15,457 bases of DNA from Chrysochromulina parva (taxonomy: Eukaryota; Haptophyta; Prymnesiales; Chrysochromulinaceae). The stretch covers positions 1 to 15,457 of the forward strand of contig PJAB01001310.1 in NCBI GenBank assembly GCA_002887195.1, read 5' to 3'. A program made the position numbers and the translations under genes. Below the pieces are notes generated by a model. It was given only the letters and a program-made list of their open reading frames with translations, searched no databases and had not been told where the DNA came from. How positions within the stretch are numbered: the stretch's first letter is position 1; every line of letters begins with the position of its first letter. Below, piece by piece: positions 1 to 6,827 of the stretch.

Positions 1-231
1 CCCACCCACCGCGATTCAGAGCCTGGTCTAGCTTTAGCAGGGACCGGGATGTCGCGCTCACCAGGCTGCCGTTTGTGTAGTTTGATGAACCGCCAATCAA
101 CCAACGCGACCAAGTTTACCCGATTGTCCCGGCTCCCCCCGGTGTCTTTTTACCGGTAATTCCAATGCGGCACCGGTCGAACGGTCCTGTCGTCGGTCCT
201 GTCGTACAGCGTACGTTTGGTGTTTGCGCTC
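1..231. other. 5' flank of the glycosylase gene
   Basis: No gene is supported here. Visible elements are a TACCGGTA palindrome at 151-158, CACCGGT at 171-177, and a perfect 12-bp tandem duplication (CGGTCCTGTCGT, twice) at 182-205. All lie within 85 bases of the ATG at 232, so this is probably promoter and 5' UTR; that role is inferred from position only. Confidence 0.4.
182..205. repeat. 12-bp tandem duplication before the glycosylase start
   Basis: The unit CGGTCCTGTCGT occurs twice back to back (182-193 and 194-205), ending 26 bases before the ATG at 232. It could be simple slippage or a doubled cis element. Its CTGTCGT half also occurs upstream of the J-domain gene at 6754-6760. Confidence 0.8.
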
Positions 232-1572
232 ATGGCCAACATCAAGAGGCAGCACCTTGCCACGACGTCCAAGTACTTCAATGGCACATCCAAGTTCTTC
301 GACCCGCACGCACCGACCAAGGGCTCCTTGAGCGCGCTGATCGGCGAGGCACCTCACACGCTCCTCCTTGGAACGCAGGCCTCCGACAATGCTATTGACA
401 TGGCATGGGCTTTTGCGACGAATGAGAATGCATTTTGGCACATCATGGGTGATGCGCTCGGCTTCCGGCGTGGCTTCCACGTGAAGCGCAGCGAAGCTGT
501 GGATTCTATTCGTCGCCACCTGCTGCACGGCCCTGAGACGGCCGTCGACTATGAGGAAGCCGTCGCTCGCCTAACTGAGGCAGGCTTTGCGGTCTGGGAC
601 ATTGTTGCCGAGTCAGAGCGCGGCGGATCGCTCGATCAAGACATTCGCAAGCCGCGCTTCCATGACATCCGTCAGCTGCTTGCAGATCATCCGACCATCC
701 GGCGCATTTGCTTTGCCACCGGCCAAGGCAGTGCCAAAATCTTTCGCGGCGCGTGGAAGGAGTGGCTCGCGACGCCGGGCGCCTTCCAGCCCGCGCCGGA
801 CCGGACGTCGCGCGAGGTCTTTGAGCGCTTTGTGTGCGCCTCCGCACACAGCACCGACGAAGCCATACCGGTACCGAGTGCCTGCTTTCGGGCTGTCTCC
901 ACGCAACCCGTCGAGCTTGTGGTGATGGAGTCGGTGAGCCCTGCCGCTGTGCCCAGCACGGCGACCTACAGCGTTGCGAAGCGCGCCGCCGCGTACGCCG
1001 CGGAGGGCCGCCATGATCTCGCCGCCGCCGGCTGTCCTCGGGCCGCAGCATATGCCTGGAAGCGCGCTCGGTGGCTCACCATCTTTGAAGAGCATCTGCA
1101 CCCCCGCGCACGCGCGACGTTGCCTTTTGGGCGTCGGCCGAGTGACTTTGAGTGCGATGACGCCAGGGAGACTACGGTCGATATTGAGATCTCCCCGAGA
1201 TTGAGGTTGAGATTGGTCGAGGTTGAGAGCCAGGCCGGCGGCACGCAGGTCGAGCGCGCGAGCATCAAGCGAGCCGCGCGCAAGCGGCTTGCGCCCCAGC
1301 CGCCCCTGCAGAAGGCGCAGCCAAAGGGCAAGGCGGTGGACACAGCGGCCGCTGCGGCCAGGCCGCAGAAGTGTCGGCGGCGCAAACCGAAGGATGGTGA
1401 TGATGATGATGAGGAGGAGGAAGATGACAACGATGAGGAGGATGAGGAGGAGAGAGCTGGTCCGAAGGCTCCTGCAGCGATGACGATGACGACGACGAGT
1501 CTCAATCCGACGACGAGGACGGGGACGACGGCGCGCTCGGCTGAAATCCAAGGACCTGGCCTCGGTCGGTGA
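232..1572 (+). CDS. Hypoxanthine-DNA glycosylase-like protein (UDG superfamily, family 6) with charged C-terminal tail
   Basis: The N-terminal part (about residues 32-260 of 446) fits the family-6 branch of the uracil-DNA glycosylase superfamily, whose members excise deaminated bases such as hypoxanthine in base-excision repair. Visible landmarks are the first motif region GTQASDN (47-53), the NAFW element (66-69), VWDIVAESERGGSLD at about 121-135, ICFATGQGSAKIF around 159-171 and the VPSTATYS motif (240-247) matching the family's LPSTSPA-type motif 2. The usual FNG triplet before the third helix reads FATG. After the domain come about 180 residues of low complexity: a basic Lys/Arg region, then a Asp/Glu run (about 375-400). 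The frame opens at a TTG at 217; the first ATG is 232, with G at +4. The last about 30 residues (Thr-rich) look wrong-frame: the acidic tail continues in another frame from 1476 to a stop at 1542-1544. Activity is inferred, not shown. Family call good, substrate call moderate. Confidence 0.8.
   Translation: MANIKRQHLATTSKYFNGTSKFFDPHAPTKGSLSALIGEAPHTLLLGTQASDNAIDMAWAFATNENAFWHIMGDALGFRRGFHVKRSEAVDSIRRHLLHGPETAVDYEEAVARLTEAGFAVWDIVAESERGGSLDQDIRKPRFHDIRQLLADHPTIRRICFATGQGSAKIFRGAWKEWLATPGAFQPAPDRTSREVFERFVCASAHSTDEAIPVPSACFRAVSTQPVELVVMESVSPAAVPSTATYSVAKRAAAYAAEGRHDLAAAGCPRAAAYAWKRARWLTIFEEHLHPRARATLPFGRRPSDFECDDARETTVDIEISPRLRLRLVEVESQAGGTQVERASIKRAARKRLAPQPPLQKAQPKGKAVDTAAAAARPQKCRRRKPKDGDDDDEEEEDDNDEEDEEERAGPKAPAAMTMTTTSLNPTTRTGTTARSAEIQGPGLGR
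1393..1454. repeat. GAT/GAG trinucleotide tract
   Basis: Imperfect run of GAT, GAG and GAC triplets encoding the acidic stretch of the glycosylase tail. Such tracts are slippage-prone, which is relevant to the nearby change of frame. Confidence 0.8.
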
Positions 1573-2115
1573 TTTTGTAATCAGGAACATAACGTCAGAC
1601 CGCGAGGGGCCCGGGGGCGGTTTCGCTTACGGGAATACGGCGGTACCGTACGGCGGTTCGGTTCGGGTTGGATTAATCGAATTCGCAATTCCGGTCTGGT
1701 GCAAAACGAATAACCGCGGGGCGGGAACCGCCCCGAGAAGCATCAAGCAACCGCGAACGAGTTTTGAATTGGAATTCGCGGACGGCCATGCGGACGGGAG
1801 CTGCCCGGCCTTAGCCTTGGCCCCGCCCCCCCCAAAACCTATTTACGCGCGACCGTGTCCCCGTGAGGGCACTGCCGTGAGGGGAGGGATGTCGACTGAT
1901 CAAGTGATCATGTGAGAGCCTCCAGATCGGGCCCACGCGCGAGCCCATTTCCTTCTCGCTCATGGAGCTCCGAAGGCCGCGAAAGGGACATGTTCAGGAC
2001 AGTACCCGACCGTGTACCCCCACCGGATTCGGCGCGTCGTCCGTGCCTGCACGCTCAAGAGACTCAGTCTGGTGAATGGCCGTGCCCTCTCGTCGCTGGA
2101 AATAGTCCGCCAAGC
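1573..2115. other. Convergent intergenic region
   Basis: This 543-base stretch lies between the 3' ends of the glycosylase (+) and the repeat protein (-). I see no gene, RNA or clear terminator. It contains GC-rich patches (about 1605-1665, 1715-1735) and a C-run at about 1825-1833. A plus-strand open frame from 1912 runs antisense into the next gene and looks like a shadow. Confidence 0.5.
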
Positions 2116-3882
2116 TCAGTAGATGTCCATTCCGTCCCGGTGCAGCGCGTGGACCTGCTTGATCTGTGGGATCTTAGCGCGCAAGTACAACGCCAGCCGC
2201 TCCAGCAGGTGCGTGTTCCGCTCGTCAAAGACCCGCTTCAGACGAAGCACGAGCTTCGCCTCGCCCAGCTGCACCTTCTCAAACATGCCATCGACGCGCC
2301 CGTGCTCGGTCGGCTCGAGATTACGCACGTTGCACACCTGGCGCGCGTACTCGGACCGCACGAAGGCGCTCAGCACCAGCCCCACGCTCTCCACGTCAAA
2401 CGGCAAGGGACCATCCTGTGCCGTTGGCCGTGCCTCGAGCTGACCATTGTGGAGGGTATTGCGCGCCCGCCGCTGCTCCCACCACAGATCGAAGTCGCTG
2501 GGCTGGGACCGAGCCGACCGCACGCGCTGAGAGGCCGTCTGCGCCAAAGAGATCTCAGCGGCGCCCGCTGCAGCGCTCTCGTTGGGTTCGAGACGCGCCG
2601 CCGCGGACGCCGCCTGGCCCGCTGCTGTCGTCGGTGAGATGCCACCGGTCGCCTGCGCCGCCACAGCTGACGGAGCCACCCTGGCATTCACATTCACACG
2701 GGCATTCGCGGCGGCAGCGTGCGCGGCAGCGGCGGACGCCAAGGCGGCAGCGGCAGCGGCCGAGGCGGCCTGCCCGTTGGCCTCCTCCTGCGCCTGCGCC
2801 TGCGCCTCCACCTCGGCCGCCTTCGCCCACTCCGCCTCCGCCTGCGTCTCCACCTCGGCCGCCTTCGCCTCCGCCTCGGCCGCCTCCGCCTCCGCCTCCG
2901 CTTCCGCCTCCGCCTGCGCCTGCGCCTCGGCCGCCTTCGCCCTCTCCGCCTGCGCCTGCGCCTGCGCAACCGCCCTGGCCTGCGCCTGCGCCTGAGCCCG
3001 TGCTGCGGCCTCCTCCACCCTCAAGGCCACCCGCTGTGATGGGGTGAGCGCGACGCGTGGGCTGTTGCTTCCGGCAGACTCGCCCACGCTGCCGAGGGGC
3101 TGGGCTGCCGATGTAGCCGGCCTGATCGGTGGGACCCCACCGGTCGCCGCTGCCGCTACCACCGATGGGGCTACACGTGCATTCGCGGCGGCGGCGGCGG
3201 CGGCGGCGGCTGCGGCGATCTCGCTGGATGCCTCGCCCGTTTCGTCCGTCGGATTCTGCGCCGCTCTCTCCCGTCGCCGCGCCCTCGCCGCCGCCCTCTC
3301 GCTCGCCGAATGTGAATTTATCAATGCCTCGTCATCGTCCACAACATCCTCGTCCCTGCTCCTGCGGCCGCTTCCCTTTGGATCTTCCCACCAATTGCTG
3401 GATTCGTTGGCTCGAGGAGGGGGCGCGCGCGGTGACTGAGAGACGGCACGATGTCCGATCGGCGGGGGCACGTTGGCTGCTCTCGCCGCCACTCGCTGCG
3501 ATGGGGTGAGAGACCCGCTGTGGAGACCCACAGACTCGCCAGCACTGGCCTGCGCGGCCGCGATCTCGCTGGATGCCGCGCCCGCTTCGCCACTGGGTTT
3601 CGGACCATATGCCGCTCTCTCCCGTTGCCGCGCCCTCGCCGCCGCCCTCTCGAGCGCGGAGCGTGGATTTATCGGTTCGTCGTCACCGTCCACCACGATG
3701 TCTTCATTGTTCCTGCGCCCGCTGCCGCTTGGATTCTCCCACCAGTAGCTCTGATGGTTAGCTCGAGGAGCGGGTACGCGCGGTGACTGAGCGGTTGAAC
3801 GATGACAAGGCGGCGGCGGGAGCACGTATGCAGAGGCGGTCGCCACCAGGATGGCAAACGCGTGCATGCTGTGTGTCGTCAT
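2116..3882 (-). CDS. Secreted or plastid-directed repeat protein with WWE[N/D]P-GSGRR units and a novel-looking C-terminal domain
   Basis: I do not recognise a named family. Of the 588 residues, 1-18 look like a signal peptide (hydrophobic HAFAILVATASA, cleavage likely after ASA). Two related units follow: SPR...RAN...WWENPSGSGRR (WW at 47-48) and SPR...RAN...WWEDPKGSGRR (WW at 164-165), each followed by an acidic patch, an ERAAARAR basic helix and SSEIAAA. LTPSQRVA occurs at 125-132 and 279-286, with a decayed form at 450-454; NARVAPS occurs at about 234 and 399. An 11-Ala run (223-233) and an Ala/Gln/Glu segment (289-392), probably a long helix, lie between. The last 126 residues (463-588) begin FDLWWEQRR, are not low-complexity, and look like a folded alpha/beta domain (FDVESVGLVLSAFVRSEYARQ, then KLVLRLKRVF). 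Start: ATG 3882, with purine at -3, places the signal peptide at the N terminus; ATG 3867 or 3951 are alternatives. Function unknown; an extracellular or plastid role is inferred from the leader. Confidence 0.75.
   Translation of the reverse strand: MTTHSMHAFAILVATASAYVLPPPPCHRSTAQSPRVPAPRANHQSYWWENPSGSGRRNNEDIVVDGDDEPINPRSALERAAARARQRERAAYGPKPSGEAGAASSEIAAAQASAGESVGLHSGSLTPSQRVAARAANVPPPIGHRAVSQSPRAPPPRANESSNWWEDPKGSGRRSRDEDVVDDDEALINSHSASERAAARARRRERAAQNPTDETGEASSEIAAAAAAAAAAANARVAPSVVAAAATGGVPPIRPATSAAQPLGSVGESAGSNSPRVALTPSQRVALRVEEAAARAQAQAQARAVAQAQAQAERAKAAEAQAQAEAEAEAEAEAAEAEAKAAEVETQAEAEWAKAAEVEAQAQAQEEANGQAASAAAAAALASAAAAHAAAANARVNVNARVAPSAVAAQATGGISPTTAAGQAASAAARLEPNESAAAGAAEISLAQTASQRVRSARSQPSDFDLWWEQRRARNTLHNGQLEARPTAQDGPLPFDVESVGLVLSAFVRSEYARQVCNVRNLEPTEHGRVDGMFEKVQLGEAKLVLRLKRVFDERNTHLLERLALYLRAKIPQIKQVHALHRDGMDIY
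2770..3011. repeat. Hexamer-type GCCTGC/GCCTCC repeat tract
   Basis: A long imperfect run of GCCTGC, GCCTCC and GCCTCG hexamers encodes (on the minus strand) the Ala-Gln and Ala-Glu alternation of the repeat protein. The opposite strand reads as Pro/Arg-rich frames that are artefacts of the repeat. Confidence 0.8.
3022..3786 (-). repeat. Two diverged coding repeats of about 350 bp
   Basis: Unit A (about 3436-3786) and unit B (about 3022-3435) encode the two SPR-RAN-WWE-GSGRR-ERAAARAR-SSEIAAA modules, offset by 117 codons in their shared first half. Unit B has acquired a poly-Ala tract. A third, partial relative is seen as NARVAPS, TASQRV and LWWE near the C-terminal domain. Confidence 0.75.
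3185..3217. repeat. GCG trinucleotide microsatellite
   Basis: Run of GCG/GCT triplets encoding the poly-alanine stretch (residues 223-233) of the minus-strand repeat protein. It is a likely site of length polymorphism. Confidence 0.85.
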
Positions 3883-4173
3883 CTCATACGGTGCGGTGAT
3901 GAATGATCGTCCGCGCCGCCACAGCCGCTCGAAAAGTTTGTGAAACAACATTTGTTTTCTCACGGACAGGCCCCGCGGATGTCGGAGACTTGAGTGCCAA
4001 TCTAACCAATCTATTTCTTCCTGCAAGCATCCTTCATATCATGCTGCCAAGCTGCCAACGCTCCCTTCATGGCTCCCTCCTTAGGGGAAGTGAGGGATAC
4101 CAGGACTCCTCGTCGTGAGCACCCTCCACGTACATGGTCATCATGGTCCCTATGCTCGTGCATCTACCTGCCT
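3883..4173. other. Intergenic spacer, 5' flank of the repeat protein
   Basis: This 291-base spacer lies between two minus-strand genes. The minus-strand frame of the repeat protein stays open upstream to about 4026 and includes an ATG at 3951, but residues before the signal peptide are not convincing. No other feature is seen. Confidence 0.4.
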
Positions 4174-5004
4174 TCACGAGAGCCCTAGCCACGCCTGCGT
4201 CTTCTCACGCTTCGTGCGTATGCGCGCCGCATACCGCATCATCGCCTCCTGTGCCTTCGGCAGATGCTTAAACGGCTTGGCCGCGCGGTAGGGCAGTGCA
4301 GTCGCTTTCATAGGCGACTGAGTGTCTGGGGTCAGGGGCTCTTCACACTCGAGGAATTCGGTGCCTTGCTTCCTGCCTTGCTTGACGACGCCGAGCCGCG
4401 GGCTCACGGCGTGCGTCGGCGTGAATTCTCGCTGCCGATAGGAGAGACGCTTGAGCCTCTCCTCGATCTCGGCCGCGTCGTGCCGGCAGAGGATCTCGAC
4501 GACCATCTCCTTTGACGTCGGTTCAACGAAACCTACCTCATTGTTCTCAGGCCGGAAGAGATCGTCTGCCGTGCCCGACTTGGCCCAGAGCCTTGTGAGC
4601 GACACCGCCACCTCTAGCGCGCCATCGCCCATCGATAAACAGCGCTGGCGCCTCTGCCATCTCTTCTCGGCAGGCAGCTTGGTCTGACGGCCCGCGGCCA
4701 TCACCTCGGCCTGCTTCGCCATGGCTTCGATGAGTAGGGCCTCCATGTCCCTGTTCCGCGTCTCGACTGCCTGCAGCATCGCCGGGTTGACGGGGATTGA
4801 GGTGCACCGCCTTGACTTGAACGAGCCGTGCGCCTTTGCCTGGGAGTCGTTTGACGTGAACGAGTCGTTTGACTCGTTCGAGTCGTTCAGGTCCAGCAGG
4901 GTTGGTCCCACGAGCTCCATGGCAGCCTGGCTAGCGGGAATCCCGTCCGGGAATCGTTTTCCGCAATTGATTTCGAAGTCCGCAAGGTTTGGTGTCCAAG
5001 TCAT
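4174..5004 (-). CDS. Hypothetical charged protein with NDS repeats
   Basis: Unrecognised 276-residue protein. It has no signal peptide or membrane segment. Residues 40-54 contain a repeated Asn-Asp-Ser motif (NDSNESNDSFTSNDS) encoded by an 18-bp DNA repeat. Residues about 76-123 look like an amphipathic, Met/Glu/Lys-rich helix ending in a basic cluster (EKRWQRRQR). A second helical stretch (VVEILCRHDAAEIEERLKRLSYRQREF, about 168-194) is followed by a Lys/Arg-rich C terminus (RIRTKREKTQAWLGLS). The basic character could suit a nuclear or nucleic-acid-binding protein, but that is a guess. The frame is open from a TTG at 5109. The ATG at 5004 is the first in frame and has G at -3. The upstream part of the frame overlaps GAGT and AAGC microsatellites and looks like 5' UTR. 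Confidence 0.6.
   Translation of the reverse strand: MTWTPNLADFEINCGKRFPDGIPASQAAMELVGPTLLDLNDSNESNDSFTSNDSQAKAHGSFKSRRCTSIPVNPAMLQAVETRNRDMEALLIEAMAKQAEVMAAGRQTKLPAEKRWQRRQRCLSMGDGALEVAVSLTRLWAKSGTADDLFRPENNEVGFVEPTSKEMVVEILCRHDAAEIEERLKRLSYRQREFTPTHAVSPRLGVVKQGRKQGTEFLECEEPLTPDTQSPMKATALPYRAAKPFKHLPKAQEAMMRYAARIRTKREKTQAWLGLS
4844..4897. repeat. 18-bp imperfect tandem repeat, 3 copies
   Basis: Units of the type GAGTCGTTTGAC plus six bases at 4844-4861, 4862-4879 and 4880-4897. The period is in phase with the minus-strand reading frame and adds six residues per copy (Asn-Asp-Ser type) to the hypothetical protein. The third copy is decayed. Confidence 0.75.
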
Positions 5005-5021
5005 GTCTTGAATTGGTAACC

Positions 5022-5113
5022 GTTGAGTGAGGAAGTGAGGAGTGAGTGAGTGCGAGTGCGTGCGAGTGACAGCTGGGAACTCCCTTCGTCCCTTGAAGCA
5101 AGCAAGCAAGCAA
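5022..5113. repeat. GAGT-rich and AAGC microsatellites
   Basis: A GAGT/GAAGT/GCGAGT-like stretch at about 5022-5066 and a cleaner AAGC tetranucleotide run (four copies plus AA) at 5096-5113. Both lie just upstream of the minus-strand ATG at 5004, so they are probably in its 5' UTR or promoter. Confidence 0.75.
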
Positions 5114-5229
5114 CCCTTGACCCTGGGACCTCACCTCACCCTCGGTCCCTCGCCGCCGCTATGCTGAATGCTCGCTGAGCTTCTCAGAGAGCTCCAGACT
5201 CCTTCTCAGCCCCTACGGGCTACGCCCTA

Positions 5230-5252
5230 CGGACCGTGACCCGTACGGTCCG
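5230..5252. repeat. Inverted repeat, 8-bp perfect arms
   Basis: CGGACCGT (5230-5237) pairs with ACGGTCCG (5245-5252) across a 7-base loop. It is GC-rich and could form a stable hairpin in RNA or DNA. No known element is recognised. Confidence 0.8.
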
Positions 5253-5338
5253 CAAAGAAGTTTGTGATGATGGGATCCTCTCAACACCAATTGCTACTAA
5301 CACCTGTCACCTCACCTTAGAACTCAGACGCTCAGGTG

Positions 5339-5363
5339 GTTAAAACGCTGCATGCGTTTTAAC
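5339..5363. repeat. Inverted repeat, 10-bp perfect arms
   Basis: GTTAAAACGC (5339-5348) and GCGTTTTAAC (5354-5363) are exact reverse complements around the 5-base centre TGCAT. It lies about 190 bases past the stop codon of the minus-strand 5554-6405 gene. It could be a 3' UTR stem-loop, a binding site for a dimeric protein, or a transposon relic. TTTAACGGC is repeated just after it (from 5358 and again about 15 bases on). Confidence 0.85.
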
Positions 5364-5553
5364 GGCCATGTTTAACGGCTCAGGGCCTTCAGCACTGTGG
5401 TCAGGCACCACGGTCCTTCCCCAAGTCCAAGAGAGGTCAGATGACCGATGACGCAAAAGACAGCCTACTATACACAATACAGACAGCCGGGGGGGCGGAC
5501 GCGGCATGTGCGGCGTCGAGAGGGAGCGTTTAGCGTTCAGTTGACCATTCATT

Positions 5554-6405
5554 TCAGTCTGCAACAACCACCGGCGGCGGCGCCGGTGGTGGGGCGACTG
5601 TTGACTCCACGGCGGCGGCCTTGCGAGCAGCATCGCGGGTCTCGAGCACCGCCGCAGTAGGCGGTTCTTCGAGCACGAGCCGCCAACTCGGGGCGTATTG
5701 GTCGTCAGCCTTCTGCTCCAGCATCGACGACCACGAGACGCCGATCTTGGGTGACGCTGGCGAGAGCTCGGCGGCGAGAGCTTCGCCGCCGAGCGCAAGC
5801 TTCGTCCAAGCGCTACGCGACGGGCTGCTGCTCTCCCGAATGTACCCGGATGCCTGCTTTGCCGCGCAGTTCGCGAGCTTGCGCCACAGGCGCTTGCAGT
5901 CGAGCGTACGTGAGCGCCAGCGCTCTCCCACGAGCATCTCGTCCCCTCGCATGTGGTCGACGATCTTGAGAACCGTGAGCAGATCATCGTCTGACAGCTG
6001 CTCGCTCGTGATGGCACGTACGCCCTCGGCGAAGACGTTGACGGACACGGCCGTTCTGCCTTCCGCTTCCCACTTGCGGAAGAGGTCGAAGGCCTTGCGC
6101 TTGTGAAGGCGAACGAGGAGCTGCAGCGAGGGCGGGAACTCGTCAAGGTCGGCAACGCTAGCAGTGGTCATCGAGGTCGAATGGCGAATGAGAGTCGCAG
6201 GAGGGTTGGCAGTGCTGCTGGTGGCGAAGGAGCCACGGTAGGATCCACCGGGCTCATACAGCGCACCCTCACGATTTGGCAGCACCAGCACCGGAGAGGA
6301 GTTCAGCACCGTGCGTGTGAATTGGGGCAGCTGATCGAGCGAGAAGCTGTCGAGCATGCTCCACGTCGGGTCAGCTATTCTCGCAGAGGGCCACGGCGTT
6401 GCCAT
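5554..6405 (-). CDS. Hypothetical protein with a degenerate EF-hand-like pair
   Basis: The 283-residue protein is Ser/Pro-rich at both ends. Its central region (about 95-180) resembles two helix-loop-helix units. The first, KAFDLFRKWEAEGRTAVSVNVFAEGVRAI, matches the spacing of an EF-hand, but the loop has Glu-Ala-Glu-Gly-Arg-Thr with Val where the final Glu should be. The second ends SRTLDCKRLWRKL, like the exiting helix of an EF-hand, but with an irregular loop. Calcium binding is therefore doubtful; a structural or protein-binding role is more likely. The C terminus is Ala/Pro-rich (APPPAPPPVVV). No signal peptide is evident. ATG 6405 lies in a good context (A at -3, G at +4); an in-frame ATG at 6534 would add 43 residues of low conservation appearance. 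Family assignment is tentative. It is divergent from the J-domain gene. Confidence 0.6.
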   Translation of the reverse strand: MATPWPSARIADPTWSMLDSFSLDQLPQFTRTVLNSSPVLVLPNREGALYEPGGSYRGSFATSSTANPPATLIRHSTSMTTASVADLDEFPPSLQLLVRLHKRKAFDLFRKWEAEGRTAVSVNVFAEGVRAITSEQLSDDDLLTVLKIVDHMRGDEMLVGERWRSRTLDCKRLWRKLANCAAKQASGYIRESSSPSRSAWTKLALGGEALAAELSPASPKIGVSWSSMLEQKADDQYAPSWRLVLEEPPTAAVLETRDAARKAAAVESTVAPPPAPPPVVVAD

Positions 6406-6827
6406 GTTGGCTTGCAGCCTGCTACTGGAGCTGGAGGTCGTTTCGCCTCCCGTCTCACGGCCCCGGAGTTCAGAGTTGGAAAGGGAAACGCCACGCGGCG
6501 CGTGCGTATACGGGAAAGTAAACAATTCTCTCATTGCGGAACAAAGGACCGCGAGAGCAGAACGAGACGCGCGCCGCCGCCGTCCTGGAAGCCCACATCG
6601 CGCGGAGCCGCGGACGCACGCGCGCACAGCACTCCATCCTCAACGCCGCCAGCGGCAGCGCGCGCAGCGCAGGGTCCGTGTCTCATATGGGGTCGTGTAA
6701 TGTGTGTGTATTCTGAGCGGGCAGTAACAGTGCCGTAGCACCGGTTGTCGCGTCTGTCGTGTTAACGTTCACACCGGGGGGTCGCGGCTCACGCAGCGAG
6801 CTGGGGCACGATCTCCGCGGAGTCCTC
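6406..6827. promoter_or_regulatory. Divergent promoter region
   Basis: These 422 bases separate the start codons of two divergent genes (6405 on minus, 6828 on plus), so both promoters must lie here unless there are hidden exons. CACCGGT at 6739-6745 followed by CTGTCGT at 6754-6760 repeats the arrangement seen before the glycosylase gene (171-177 and 187-193). No TATA box is clear. Confidence 0.4.

Larger units (their letters stand above)
5114..5553. other. Intergenic region with two strong hairpins
   Basis: This 440-base region lies between the 5' side of one minus-strand gene and the 3' end of the next. It holds no supported gene. It contains inverted repeats at 5230-5252 and 5339-5363 (listed separately) and a small AGCCC/GGGCT stem at about 5209-5222. 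The structures may belong to the 3' UTR of the 5554-6405 gene. Confidence 0.5.

Noticed and set aside
613..1590. 325-residue minus-strand frame opposite the glycosylase
   Set aside because: Composition is Arg/Leu/Ile runs mirrored from the acidic repeat; the plus strand has a recognisable domain.
1912..2637. 241-residue plus-strand frame
   Set aside because: Runs antisense into the structured C-terminal domain of the repeat protein and starts at a GTG.
2418..3047. Proline/arginine-rich plus-strand frames
   Set aside because: Artefacts of the hexamer repeat read on the opposite strand.
5340..6155. 271-residue minus-strand frame overlapping the EF-hand-like gene
   Set aside because: Ser/Arg/Pro-rich shadow in another frame; its overlap partner has better context and helix pattern.
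6759..6827. Extended N terminus of the J-domain protein from GTG 6759
   Set aside because: GTG starts are not expected in nuclear genes; first ATG is 6828 and the extra residues add no domain.
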